Source of the DNA: Rhodothermales bacterium
Lineage (GTDB): Bacteria > Bacteroidota > Rhodothermia > Rhodothermales > UBA10348
Length of the DNA: 64,000 nucleotides
Assembly (NCBI GenBank): GCA_017643395.1
Contig: JAEPNP010000006.1
Location: 62,001 to 126,000 of the forward strand
Direction: 5' to 3'
Shown here: one piece after another, positions 25,830-34,646 of the stretch
Layout: each line of letters opens with the position of its first letter
Position numbering within the stretch: the stretch's first letter is position 1
The notes under the pieces: generated by a model
The model's database searches: none
What the model was told of the DNA's origin: nothing
Seen by the model: only the letters and a program-made list of their open reading frames with translations
Made by a program: the position numbers and the translations under genes

Positions 25830-26345
25830 CTAGGGTCCCAGCGCCTGTATCGAGCTCAGTAGGCCGAATGAGGCCTGGAATTCGGGGGCCGACGGTGCGG
25901 CCGGAGCCTCCAGTGTGTGGCCCGGCGCCCGCGCTCTTTCCCTCGCCTCCAGCACGGCACGCACCGAAGCTGAGAGGGCAGTATTCTCGGCCGAGCGCAC
26001 CCGGGCATCCGCCAGCGGTTCGCGCGGGGAAAGCGAGCGCAGATCCTTCAGGATAAGCGCAAGGAGCTGGTCGGCTGTCTCGATCCGCTCGCCGAACGCA
26101 AGTCCGGCAGCCACTACATCGGCATCACCGGGCAGGCTGCGGACAAAATCACGAACAAAGGACTCCAGCGATCGGTGGCGCTCGCCTGCCGCCTCGTCAA
26201 GCGCGACCTGTAGCCCCGGCTGGCCGTCCAGCGAGGCCTGGTTACCCAACCACGTCGCGTACGCGGACGACGGCTTGGCCGACGTCGCGTTGGCGAGCGG
26301 TAGCACGAGCACGTGCAGCGTGGAAAGCAGCGTCAACCACGCCAT
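25830..26345 (-). CDS. Small exported protein of unknown function
   Basis: 171 residues from the ATG at 26345: MAWLTLLSTLHVLVLPLANA is a signal peptide with likely cleavage near ANA|TSA. The mature part is helical and charged (EAAGERHRSLESFVRDFVRS, GERIETADQLLALILKDLRS, VRAVLEARERARAP) and ends with a Pro/Ala-rich segment. I recognise no family. The much longer in-frame reading upstream runs antisense to ctaA and is not used. It is divergent from ctaA, and the 247-bp spacer holds an AT-rich inverted repeat. Coding status is supported by the signal peptide and frame but not by homology. Confidence 0.6.
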   Translation of the reverse strand: MAWLTLLSTLHVLVLPLANATSAKPSSAYATWLGNQASLDGQPGLQVALDEAAGERHRSLESFVRDFVRSLPGDADVVAAGLAFGERIETADQLLALILKDLRSLSPREPLADARVRSAENTALSASVRAVLEARERARAPGHTLEAPAAPSAPEFQASFGLLSSIQALGP

Positions 26346-26414
26346 GGCGCGGTGGAAAGGCTTACCTGTAAGTCGTCCGTCCGACAACGGAATTGAAGGG
26401 GGTTTGCTGGAGTC

Positions 26415-26439
26415 GGTACAGCACGTCAATATATGTACC
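26415..26439. promoter_or_regulatory. AT-rich inverted repeat in a divergent promoter spacer
   Basis: GGTACA and TGTACC form a perfect 6-bp inverted repeat with a 13-bp AT-rich spacer, between the divergent small exported protein and ctaA. Such a short AT-rich patch in a GC-rich context is a plausible promoter/operator. No regulator is assigned. Confidence 0.3.
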
Positions 26440-26592
26440 AGTCCCGAAATGAGCACATGTGTGCGCAGATGCCGGGGCTTCGTGGGATGGACAGGCTCCC
26501 CGGCCATCGACCGGCGCATTTGGAGGTCTCTTCGCAAACCTTCGGGATACTGTCGGGCGATGCGGAGTGAGAGCAGCCGACCCCCTGATTGC

Positions 26593-27471
26593 ATGCGCGC
26601 ACGATTCCGATTCACGATTGCCGCGATCGCGGCCGCTGTTGGCCTGCTCGCCTGGGGTGCATTCGTCACCTCGATTGATGCCGGGCTGGCCGTGCCCGAC
26701 TGGCCAACCTCGTTCGATTCATACGACCCATTCAACCCGTGGCCGGGTTGGTGGAAGGTCACGCCAATCCTTGCCGAGCACGGTCATCGGCTTGCGGGTG
26801 CGCTGGTTGGCCTGTTCACGCTGGTTCTCGCGTTGTGGACCTGGAGATCGGACGACCGGGCCTGGATGCGACGCCTGGGCATGGCCGCATTGGTGCTGGT
26901 CATATTCCAGGGTGTGCTGGGCGGGCTCAGGGTGGCACTGGTCTCCCTGGACCTTGCGGTCGTGCACGCCTGTGTCGCGCAGCTGTTCTTTGCGACCCTC
27001 GCAGCGATGGCGCTCTTCACTTCGGGACTCTGGCAGAGACCCGGCCCTGCCCCGACCATCAACCTTCCAAAAGCCGGCTGGCTGGCCGCTGGCGCGGTAT
27101 ACGTCCAGATTATTTTGGGTGCTTTGCTGCGTCACCCCGGCACCGGGATAGATCCGCTACTTGCAGGTTTGCACATCAGCTGGGCGTTCGTCGCGCTCTT
27201 TGCCGTGGTGGTCCACGTGAAAGTGCTTCGTTCCGCGTCCGGATTGCGCACTCTTGGAGGCGTCCTGCTGGCCACCGTGGTCGCGCAGGTAGCGTTGGGC
27301 TTTGTTGCCTACTTTGTACTTCTGGATGAGGCGGGCGTGCTGCAGCCCAGCAACCTGCAGGTTGTCGTAAACTCGCTTCACCTCGTCATCGGTGCCGCCC
27401 TGTTCTCGCTCAATGTGGTCGGCGCCCTGGCGTTGGCGCGTGCGCGCCGACTGAGCCCTGTCCCCGCTTGA
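26593..27471 (+). CDS. ctaA: Heme A synthase (COX15/CtaA family)
   Basis: 292 residues from the ATG at 26593 (MRARFRFTIAAIAAAVGLLA); an ATG at 26560 would add 11 residues. There are eight predicted TM segments. Conserved residues are LAVPDWPTSFDS after TM1, ILAEHGHRLAGALVG with a heme-ligand His, VVHACVAQLFFATL, LHISWAFVALFAVVVH and NSLHLVIGAALFSLN, giving the four-His pattern of the family. It oxidises heme O to heme A for aa3-type cytochrome oxidase. The 3' end overlaps the TTG start of ctaB (TTGA, 27468-27471), which couples the two heme-modifying steps. Confidence 0.95.
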   Translation: MRARFRFTIAAIAAAVGLLAWGAFVTSIDAGLAVPDWPTSFDSYDPFNPWPGWWKVTPILAEHGHRLAGALVGLFTLVLALWTWRSDDRAWMRRLGMAALVLVIFQGVLGGLRVALVSLDLAVVHACVAQLFFATLAAMALFTSGLWQRPGPAPTINLPKAGWLAAGAVYVQIILGALLRHPGTGIDPLLAGLHISWAFVALFAVVVHVKVLRSASGLRTLGGVLLATVVAQVALGFVAYFVLLDEAGVLQPSNLQVVVNSLHLVIGAALFSLNVVGALALARARRLSPVPA

Positions 27472-28364
27472 ACGGTTCTACTCCCATACCGGCTTCCGCG
27501 GTCGCGCCGCCCATCTGGCGAGACTATCTGACGCTGACCAAACCAGAAATCTCTTTTCTGGTTGCCATTTCGGCCCTTGCCGGCTTCATGCTTGGCGGAT
27601 CCGCAGCTGTGGACTGGCTGACGCTTATGTGGACGCTGATCGGAGTCACACTCACTTCAGCGGGTGGCTGTGCCCTGAACCACTACCTGGAGCGTGAACT
27701 CGATCTTCAGATGAAGCGCACGGCGTCCCGGCCCCTTCCGGCCGGCCGCATAGCCCCCGGCAGCGCACTGCGGTTCGGTCTGTTTCTGGTTGCCGCCGGC
27801 GTGGGGCTGCTGTGCCCGCTGACCAACCCGCTTACCGGCATTCTGGCAGCGGCAACCGTGGCACTCTACCTGTTTGTGTACACGCCTCTGAAACGCGTGA
27901 GTACCTGGAACACGTTCGTCGGAACGCTCCCCGGTGCGCTCCCTGCGCTCGGCGGATACACGGCGGCCACGGGTACGTTCGGAATGGCCGGATGGGCCTT
28001 CTTCGCCGTTCTGATTTGCTGGCAGCTGCCCCACTTCTACGCGCTGGCCTGGATGTATCGCAGCGACTATGCCCGCGGTGGGCATCAGATGCTGTCGGTT
28101 GCGGCGCCTGACGGACGTTCCCTGCGATTTCAGGTGGTACTCTTTTCGGTGCTCATGGTAGCCGCGTCTCTGGTCCCGTTTCTGATTGACGCAGCGGGGC
28201 TGATCTACGCAGCCGGCGCATTGCTGATCGGCATCTGGTTTTTTGTGCCGGTCGCGCGATTCCACCATCAGATGACAGGCGTCGCTGCACGCGGACTGCT
28301 TAAGGCGACGGTCTACTATATCCCGCTGCTGGTCCTGCTTATCGTCGTAGATCGCCTGGTCTGA
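27468..28364 (+). CDS. ctaB: Protoheme IX farnesyltransferase (heme O synthase)
   Basis: 298 residues from a TTG at 27468 that overlaps the ctaA stop; no ATG is available before the first TM segment. Nine TM segments are predicted. The prenyltransferase Asp motif is NHYLERELDLQMKRTASRPL, and the second acidic region has RSDYARGGHQML. The family adds a farnesyl group to heme B to form heme O, the substrate of CtaA. The gene order ctaA-ctaB matches a heme A operon, but no cytochrome oxidase subunit gene lies in this window. rlmN follows 3 bp downstream. Confidence 0.95.
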   Translation: MNGSTPIPASAVAPPIWRDYLTLTKPEISFLVAISALAGFMLGGSAAVDWLTLMWTLIGVTLTSAGGCALNHYLERELDLQMKRTASRPLPAGRIAPGSALRFGLFLVAAGVGLLCPLTNPLTGILAAATVALYLFVYTPLKRVSTWNTFVGTLPGALPALGGYTAATGTFGMAGWAFFAVLICWQLPHFYALAWMYRSDYARGGHQMLSVAAPDGRSLRFQVVLFSVLMVAASLVPFLIDAAGLIYAAGALLIGIWFFVPVARFHHQMTGVAARGLLKATVYYIPLLVLLIVVDRLV

Positions 28365-28367
28365 GCA

Positions 28368-29450
28368 ATGACTGCTCCGGTGGAACTGACCAGCCTCTCC
28401 CTCGAGGGGATGGAGGCGCTTGTCGCGCGGCTGGGGCAGCCGTCGTATCGAGCGAAGCAGCTCTATCGATGGGTGTACCATAGCGACGCCGCCTCCGTAG
28501 AGGCGATGAGCAATCTGCCCGCGGCACTGCGCAGTGCTTTGGCTTCAGAGACAACGCTTGCGCGCCTTGCGCTCACCCACCGCGTTCAGTCCCGGGACCA
28601 GACCATCAAATTGCTCTTCAGGCTCTCCTCCGGGCGCCATGTGGAGTCTGTGCTGATCCCGGACTTTGCGACCGAAAATGACCGCTATGGAGAAGGTCCC
28701 GCAACCCGCCTTACCGTGTGCGTCTCCAGCCAGGTAGGATGTGCGATGGCGTGTTCCTTTTGCGCCACGGGCCGCATGGGCTTCCACCAGAATCTGACTG
28801 CGGGCGAAATTCTTGAACAGGTGGTCCTGCTGGACGCCCTGGCGCACAAGGAGTTCGGGCGCGGTGTGAGCAACGTGGTCTACATGGGTATGGGCGAGCC
28901 CCTCCAGAACTACCAGGAGGTTGTCCGAAGCGTGCATCTGCTGCGTGACGAGGCCGGCCTGGGGCTCTCCGCTCGTCGGATCACCATCTCCACGGTCGGC
29001 CTGGCGCGGCGGATCAGGCAGCTCGCGGACGATGAGGTCCCGGCCAATCTGGCGATATCGCTGCATGCGCCCGACGACACGAAGCGCTCATCGATCATGC
29101 CCGTCAACCGCGCCGCCAAGACAGACCTGACTGCCCTTCGCGACGCGGTGCGCCACTACGCGTCGACCACTGGAAAACCGGTCACCTACGAGTACTGCAT
29201 GTTCTCCGGATTCAACGACAGCGTGGAGGACGCGCGTAACCTGGCCCGGGTCTGCCGATGGGCCCCTTCCAAGGTCAATCTGATCATGTACAACCCCGTG
29301 CCCGGCCTGGGCTTCGACCGGACGGAAGAGAAAACGTTGAATGCGTTCATCCGGGTGTTGGTCGATGGCGGCGTGCGTGTTACTGTTCGGAGGAGCCGCG
29401 GCCAGGACATTGCCGCCGCGTGCGGACAACTCGCAGCTGAAACCGACTGA
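28368..29450 (+). CDS. rlmN: 23S rRNA (adenine-2503-C2)-methyltransferase RlmN
   Basis: 360 residues, radical SAM methyltransferase for A2503 of 23S rRNA and A37 of tRNA. The radical SAM Cys triad is GCAMACSFCATGRMGF, and other family marks are YMGMGEPLQNYQEVV, RRITISTVGLARRIRQ, PANLAISLHAPDDTKRSSIM, and the C-terminal VRRSRGQDIAAACGQL, which contains the second catalytic Cys. It is 3 bp after ctaB and 3 bp before a small membrane protein gene, all in one transcript. Confidence 0.97.
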   Translation: MTAPVELTSLSLEGMEALVARLGQPSYRAKQLYRWVYHSDAASVEAMSNLPAALRSALASETTLARLALTHRVQSRDQTIKLLFRLSSGRHVESVLIPDFATENDRYGEGPATRLTVCVSSQVGCAMACSFCATGRMGFHQNLTAGEILEQVVLLDALAHKEFGRGVSNVVYMGMGEPLQNYQEVVRSVHLLRDEAGLGLSARRITISTVGLARRIRQLADDEVPANLAISLHAPDDTKRSSIMPVNRAAKTDLTALRDAVRHYASTTGKPVTYEYCMFSGFNDSVEDARNLARVCRWAPSKVNLIMYNPVPGLGFDRTEEKTLNAFIRVLVDGGVRVTVRRSRGQDIAAACGQLAAETD

Positions 29451-29453
29451 TAC

Positions 29454-29657
29454 ATGGCCCGCCCTTCCGGCAACCCACTCACCCGCTGGTTCCTGGGATT
29501 TTTTGGCGCGATGATCGCCGTGGCAATCCTGCCGCGCACGCTGGTATTTATCCTCCGCCGCATGGCCGGCCGAGTCCTGGCCGAGGCGCTGGGCATCGCC
29601 CTGCTCGGGTACCTCGCCGAGCGGTTGCCCGCGCGTCCGCCCGAAGACAGGGCCTAG
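29454..29657 (+). CDS. Small hypothetical membrane protein
   Basis: 67 residues, 3 bp after rlmN. The sequence has a TM-like segment near residues 12-32 (FLGFFGAMIAVAILPRTLV), an amphipathic helix (ILRRMAGRVLAEALGIALL), and a basic Pro-rich end. No family is recognised. The tight position after rlmN argues that it is translated. It ends where the 50-bp tandem repeats of the convergent MFS gene begin. Confidence 0.55.
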   Translation: MARPSGNPLTRWFLGFFGAMIAVAILPRTLVFILRRMAGRVLAEALGIALLGYLAERLPARPPEDRA

Positions 29658-29666
29658 CGGGCGGCC

Positions 29667-29816
29667 TCAAGCACTGCGCCGCGCCCGCAGCGCAAGCGCG
29701 GCGAGCCACGCCTCATTCAGGCACTACGCCGCGCCCGCAGCGCCAGGGCGGCGAGCCACGCCTCATTCAAGCATCGCGCCGCGCCCGCAGCGCAAGTGCG
29801 GCGAGCCACGCCACAC
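29667..29816. repeat. 50-bp tandem repeat, three copies; the third is the 3' end of the MFS gene
   Basis: Copies start at 29667, 29717 and 29767 with exact 50-bp spacing. Read on the minus strand, each copy ends with the codons AWLAALALRARR, then Ser or Asp, Ala and a stop. The third copy is the true end of the MFS coding frame; the first two lie beyond the stop. Copy 1 also has an 8-bp inverted repeat (CGCCGCGC and GCGCGGCG) that may form a hairpin between the convergent genes. Confidence 0.93.
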
Positions 29817-31158
29817 CTCCGCAGGCCGCAATCGCAAGCAGACCCAGTTGGTACCCTTCGCTGCCCGCTACCGAAGCAGCCACGGCTCCGATTCCCGCAC
29901 TCCCGACCAACTGCCCGACGCTGATAAACAGGGTGATGAGTCCCTGGGATACGCCGCGTTCCGAGACACTGGCGGCCGCAAGCAGGATATAGCTCAGTGC
30001 CGGGCCCATGATGCCCGCCAACCCGGCGCCAAAGAGCACGGTACCCACGTAAAACCAGAGCAACTGGTGCCCTTTCCAGGCCAGGAGGCCGATGCCGGCT
30101 ACCAGGATGGCCTGACAGGCCAGCACCACCAGGCGAGAGCCGATCCGGTCCAGGATCCGGCCCGCCACCGGCGAGGCGATAACAATCGAGCCCACAAGCG
30201 GGAGAAGCATGAAGCTCGCGGTGCTGGCTGAGACGCCGAACGCCTCAATGGCCAGTCCCGGCAGAAATATGAATGCGGACTCGCTGAGTCCGGCGGCCCC
30301 GGCCAGCGCTGCTGCAATGATCACCTGTCGATCCCGGAACAGTCCCGGACGCACCACCGGGTCTTCCGCGCGCCGCTCGCGAAGCACAAAGAGGGGCAGG
30401 CCCACCAGAACGAACATGACGGCTCCCCACACCCGCGGATCCTCGAGGCTCTGCGCAAGACGGGCTGCATCGACCCTGTTGACTGCGTAGGCCAGCGAAA
30501 CCAGTACCATTCCCAGCAGGGCAAGACCGGGCCAATCCAACGGTTTTCTGTCGGGCGATGTGGAGGCGGGCAACCTGCGCGCCCCCATGATCATGACCGT
30601 AACCGCCAGAGGCAGATAGGCGACGTAGATGAGCCGCCAATCCACCAGAAGCAGCACGCCGGCCAGGATGGGGCCGATGAGGAATGCGACACCGAACACC
30701 GCTCCAAGAATGCCGAGGGCGCGACCGCGGCGCTCCTTGGGAAATGCGTCTCCGACCACAGCCGAAGCCACAGGGAAGATTCCGGAGGCCCCGAGGCCCT
30801 GCAGGGCGCGACCTACAAGCAGCACCGCGTAGCTGGGTGCAAGCACCACGATCAGCGCGCCGACTGCAAAGAGTCCGACATCGACCAGATAGACCAGGCG
30901 ACGACCATGCCGGTCCGACAGCTTGGTCATCACGGGCACACCCAGCAGGTTGAAGAACACAAACGTGTTGAAGGCCCAGGCCAGCGTGCGTTCGTCCACC
31001 TGGAAGTGGCTTCCGATGGCGGGAAGCGCCGGCCCCAACACGGCGATGTCGAGTGCAGCCAGCAAAACGCCCAGAAAGAGCGTTGGCAGAAGTCCTCGGT
31101 GCTGCTGTGGAGTCATTCGGTGGGGGTCGGCGCCCGAAAATCGCACCTCGCCGGCCAC
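29767..31158 (-). CDS. MFS transporter (DHA2-like drug:H+ antiporter)
   Basis: 463 residues. I choose the GTG at 31158 because it has a good ribosome binding site (AAGGGGG, 7-nt spacing); the ATG at 31116 is the alternative. There are twelve or more TM segments. Loop motif A after TM2 is TKLSDRHGRRLVYLVDVG, and TM5 has the FLIGPILAGVLLL motif C-like segment. DHA2-type transporters export hydrophobic compounds. The C-terminus (GGVAWLAALALRARRDA) is duplicated in the spacer. It is divergent from the GH3 gene; the shared spacer has a 10-bp palindrome. Confidence 0.9.
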   Translation of the reverse strand: MAGEVRFSGADPHRMTPQQHRGLLPTLFLGVLLAALDIAVLGPALPAIGSHFQVDERTLAWAFNTFVFFNLLGVPVMTKLSDRHGRRLVYLVDVGLFAVGALIVVLAPSYAVLLVGRALQGLGASGIFPVASAVVGDAFPKERRGRALGILGAVFGVAFLIGPILAGVLLLVDWRLIYVAYLPLAVTVMIMGARRLPASTSPDRKPLDWPGLALLGMVLVSLAYAVNRVDAARLAQSLEDPRVWGAVMFVLVGLPLFVLRERRAEDPVVRPGLFRDRQVIIAAALAGAAGLSESAFIFLPGLAIEAFGVSASTASFMLLPLVGSIVIASPVAGRILDRIGSRLVVLACQAILVAGIGLLAWKGHQLLWFYVGTVLFGAGLAGIMGPALSYILLAAASVSERGVSQGLITLFISVGQLVGSAGIGAVAASVAGSEGYQLGLLAIAACGGVAWLAALALRARRDA

Positions 31159-31186
31159 GGCACCACCCCCTTCGACAAATCACCAC

Positions 31187-31196
31187 CGTGTACACG
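31187..31196. promoter_or_regulatory. 10-bp perfect palindrome between divergent MFS and GH3 genes
   Basis: CGTGTACACG is a perfect palindrome in the 90-bp spacer between the divergent MFS transporter (GTG at 31158) and the GH3/beta-lactamase lipoprotein (ATG at 31249), 28 bp from the first and 52 bp from the second. It is a plausible operator for a dimeric regulator controlling one or both. Confidence 0.4.
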
Positions 31197-31248
31197 CTAA
31201 TTGGCCCGAAACTGGTGACACCGGTTGCCAGACCACTTAGTTTTGAAC

Positions 31249-34164
31249 ATGCATACTTGTCTCCGGCCCCTCGCTCGATGGGGCGGGCCCCTTGTAGTTG
31301 TCCTTCTCGCCGGCTTTTTGACCGGCTGCTCCGCCGACCCGCCGGGAGTTCCTGAAGAGGATCCGTTTCCGCATCGGATTCGGTTGGATCGCGCCGGTGT
31401 CGCCTGGGCGGAGAGCACGCTGCAGCACATGTCCAGAGAGCAGAAGGTGTCGCAGCTCTTTGCGGTGCCTGCTCCGGGCACGTTCGGATCCACCGACTCC
31501 CCGGAGCACCGACGCGTAGTGGAACTGGTCCGGGACCTGCAGGTCGGCGGCGTCATCTTTTTTCAGGGTACTCCCCACCACCAGGCGGCTTTCGCCAATG
31601 AGATGCAGCGTGAGGCCCCGGTTCCGCTGCTCATTTCCCAGGACATGGAAACCGGCGCGGGCATGCGCCTGACCGGTGCCACACGCCTGCCGTCTGCCAT
31701 GGCGATCGCGGCCACCAGGGATCCTGACCTGGCTTATCTCTCTGGTAGTGCGACCGCGCTTGAGGCCCGTGCCGTCGGCGTGCGACACGTGCTGGCCCCT
31801 GTAGCCGATGTCAACGCAAATGCGGGCAATCCGGTCATCGACATCCGGTCATTCAGTGATCAACCCGGACTGGCCGCGGTCATGGTCGACGCGTTCGTGC
31901 GGGGTCTGCAGGATGGTGGCGTGCTGGCCACGGCCAAACACTTCCCGGGCCATGGCTCCACGAGTCGTGACTCGCATTTCAGCATGCCGGTGCTGACCGT
32001 GGACTATGCCCGGATCGACTCGGTGGACCTGGTGCCCTTTCGGGCTGCGGTTTCAGCCGGGGCAGCGAGCATCATGACCGCGCATGTGGCCTTCCCCAAC
32101 CTGGATGCGGGAAGTCGCCGGCCGGCTACCCTGTCGCCGCCGCTGGTGAACGGTCTGCTGCGCGACTCATTGAACTTTCAGGGCCTCATCGTTTCCGACG
32201 CTCTCAACATGGCCGGAGTGCAGCAGGGTACTCCCGGCACGATCGCGGTGGACGCATTTCGGGCAGGCGTCGACATGCTGATGATGTCGACCAATGTGCG
32301 GGCGGCCAGACGGGCCCTCCTGGCGGCGATCGAGAACGGCACGATCTCCGAATCCGAACTCGACATGCGCGTTCGCCGCATCCTCAGAGCAAAGGCCTCG
32401 GCCGGCCTGCATACTCAGCGATTTGCTCCGCTGGACGATGTGCGGCGCGAGGTGGCCAACGCGGATCAGCGCGCGCTTTCGGCCAGAGTTGCACGCGAGG
32501 GCCTGACGTTGCTCGGCGACACGGCCGCAGCTGGAATCTCAGACCGGCCCGGCACCAATGTCGCGTTCATCGCCGTTTCAGATCGAAGCGACCCGGAGCG
32601 GCATCACCCGCTTCGGGAGATGCTGCGCGATCGGCTGCCCGGCGCTCGCATGGAGACGGTTCTGGTGACTCCTGGTACCGCAACCTCGATGCAGGGGGCC
32701 GTGCGTCGTGCAGTTCGCGCCGCGGACGACGTGGTTGTTGCCGTCTATGCCACAGCTTCGTCATGGCGGTATCGGCGCGAAACGGCGGGGGCGATTCGAC
32801 AGGTGTTCAGGGAGCTGCAGGGCCAAGGGGCACACATCGTTGTGCTCGGCACCCCGTATGTCGCCTCTGCGGCCCCATCGGACGCGCGGGTCTTTTTGAC
32901 CTACGGCGACGGACCGGCCGAGCTTCGTGCGGCTGCCGATGCCGTCTCCAGGAGGGCGGATGTTTCCGGTCGTACGCCGGTCGCTCTTTCGGTGGCGCTA
33001 CCCGTCGGCTCCGGGCAGCGGCTCCAGGCCCGCTATCCCCGCATGGTGGAAGCCGAGGAGGCGGCCATGGTCGGGGCCGAACTGGACCGCATCGAGACCC
33101 TGATGGCCCAGGCGATCGCGGATCGGGCATTTCCAGGAGCCGCCGTGGCAGTCGGTCGCCCTGGCGCGCTGGTCCACACCCGGGGTTACGGAACGTACAC
33201 CTACGATTCGGCGACCGCAGTGACGGAAACCTCGGTCTTTGACCTGGCGTCGCTCACGAAAGTGATCGCGACGACTACCGCCATCATGCAGCTTTACGAA
33301 CAGGGGCGGCTCGATCTGGATCGCCCGGTGATGCACTACGTGCACGATTTCGGGCAGAACGGCAAGGATTCCGTCACAGTGCGGCAGCTGCTTACCCACA
33401 CCGGCGGCCTGATACCCTTTCGGCCTTTCTATCGCCAGGGCATTCGTTCCCGTGGGCGTGTGCTCCAGGCCATATTTGACGAGGAACTGGTCTACGAGCC
33501 TGGCACGGAGTCGAGGTATTCGGACTTCGGACCGATCATACTCGCCGAAATTGTCGAGCGCGTCTCCGGTCGGGGATTCGCCACATACGCCCGGGAGGAG
33601 ATCTTCGAGCCGCTTGGGATGTGGGACACCGGTTTCCGGGCCGTGGGTCGTGGAGCGCGTGGCGACGTCGTGCCGACCGAGGCAGATCGCTACTTCCGAT
33701 ACCGCCTCCTTCAGGGCGAAGTGCACGATGAAACGGCCTGGATCATGGGTGGCGTTGCCGGTCATGCCGGATTGTTCTCGACGGTACAGGATCTGAGCAG
33801 ATTCGCGAATATGATCGTTCGGGATGGACGCATTGGAGATCGACAGTTCCTGCAGCCGGAAACCATCGAACTCTTTACGACCGCCGTAAACCCCGAGCAG
33901 CACTCCCGGGCACTGGGGTGGGACACCAAGAGTCCGGAGCGCTCCTCAGCGGGCAGGTATTTTGGTCCATCCAGCTTTGGGCACACGGGATTCACCGGCA
34001 CGTCCATCTGGTTTGATCCGGACGAAGAACTCTACCTGATCCTGCTTTCGAACCGGGTGTATCCGTCACGACGCAATTCAGGCCATGTGCCTGTCAGGCG
34101 GGCGCTGGCAGACCTTGTGCACGAGACAATCATGGATCCGGACCACACCCACGTTGCGGACTGA
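31249..34164 (+). CDS. GH3 beta-N-acetylhexosaminidase fused to a serine beta-lactamase-like hydrolase, lipoprotein
   Basis: 971 residues from the ATG at 31249 (MHTCLRPLARWGGPLVVVLL, lipobox LTGC). Residues about 45-380 form a GH3 catalytic barrel. The NagZ-type signature KHFPGHG followed by SRDSH near residue 231 supplies the histidine acid/base dyad, and SDALNMAG supplies the Asp nucleophile region. A GH3 C-terminal domain follows to about residue 590. Residues about 600-970 are a penicillin-binding-protein-like hydrolase with SLTK (Ser near residue 668), YSDFGPI in place of YxN, and GHTGFTG in place of KTG. GH3 members of this type remove N-acetylglucosamine from muropeptides; the fusion is a known Bacteroidota arrangement suggesting peptidoglycan recycling or remodelling. 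Confidence 0.94.
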   Translation: MHTCLRPLARWGGPLVVVLLAGFLTGCSADPPGVPEEDPFPHRIRLDRAGVAWAESTLQHMSREQKVSQLFAVPAPGTFGSTDSPEHRRVVELVRDLQVGGVIFFQGTPHHQAAFANEMQREAPVPLLISQDMETGAGMRLTGATRLPSAMAIAATRDPDLAYLSGSATALEARAVGVRHVLAPVADVNANAGNPVIDIRSFSDQPGLAAVMVDAFVRGLQDGGVLATAKHFPGHGSTSRDSHFSMPVLTVDYARIDSVDLVPFRAAVSAGAASIMTAHVAFPNLDAGSRRPATLSPPLVNGLLRDSLNFQGLIVSDALNMAGVQQGTPGTIAVDAFRAGVDMLMMSTNVRAARRALLAAIENGTISESELDMRVRRILRAKASAGLHTQRFAPLDDVRREVANADQRALSARVAREGLTLLGDTAAAGISDRPGTNVAFIAVSDRSDPERHHPLREMLRDRLPGARMETVLVTPGTATSMQGAVRRAVRAADDVVVAVYATASSWRYRRETAGAIRQVFRELQGQGAHIVVLGTPYVASAAPSDARVFLTYGDGPAELRAAADAVSRRADVSGRTPVALSVALPVGSGQRLQARYPRMVEAEEAAMVGAELDRIETLMAQAIADRAFPGAAVAVGRPGALVHTRGYGTYTYDSATAVTETSVFDLASLTKVIATTTAIMQLYEQGRLDLDRPVMHYVHDFGQNGKDSVTVRQLLTHTGGLIPFRPFYRQGIRSRGRVLQAIFDEELVYEPGTESRYSDFGPIILAEIVERVSGRGFATYAREEIFEPLGMWDTGFRAVGRGARGDVVPTEADRYFRYRLLQGEVHDETAWIMGGVAGHAGLFSTVQDLSRFANMIVRDGRIGDRQFLQPETIELFTTAVNPEQHSRALGWDTKSPERSSAGRYFGPSSFGHTGFTGTSIWFDPDEELYLILLSNRVYPSRRNSGHVPVRRALADLVHETIMDPDHTHVAD

Positions 34165-34255
34165 CTGTAAAGAGTGGTGCAATCCACCAGGTCCGGCGGA
34201 ACCTGGATTCGTTCGCCCTGCTTGAAGCGCCACCGAATACGCGAGTCACACAGCC

Positions 34256-34552
34256 ATGCCGACCTACACGTACAGGCGCGAGGACGGATCGACCTTTGAG
34301 ATCGAGCAGCGCATTACCGAAGATGCGCTCACCAACTGCCCCACCACCGGGCAGCCGGTCAAGCGACTCATCACCGGAGGTGCCGGCCTCGTATTCAAGG
34401 GATCCGGCTTTTACCTGACGGACTACGCCCGCAAGGGCTCCGAAGGCTCAAAGAGCGGAGCTGAGGGCAAGTCGGAAGCCAAGTCCAGCTCAGGCAGCGA
34501 CTCCAAACCCGCCTCGAAAGACGCTTCGGCGGGATCAGCGAAGACTGACTGA
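34256..34552 (+). CDS. FmdB-family-like protein with degenerate zinc ribbon
   Basis: 98 residues. The start MPTYTYRREDGSTFEIEQRI is an FmdB-type zinc-ribbon beginning, and CPTTGQPVKRLITGGAGLVF follows as in the second knuckle. FmdB members usually hold zinc with two CxxC pairs; here the first pair is replaced (RREDGS) and the second keeps only one Cys (NCPTTG). A conserved FKGSGFYLTDY follows, then a low-complexity Ser/Lys/Glu tail. It is therefore a degenerate member that may not bind zinc. It follows the GH3 fusion by 91 bp, with a weak 6-bp hairpin at 34187-34206, and is convergent with the GWxTD lipoprotein. Confidence 0.85.
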   Translation: MPTYTYRREDGSTFEIEQRITEDALTNCPTTGQPVKRLITGGAGLVFKGSGFYLTDYARKGSEGSKSGAEGKSEAKSSSGSDSKPASKDASAGSAKTD

Positions 34553-34646
34553 ACGGCGCTGCAGCAATCTGGGGCACGCCCCCGGGCGCGTCTGGCGGGC
34601 CGGACGACTCCTGGACGTGCGTTGCGGGCCTCGCTCGTCCCCCCCT

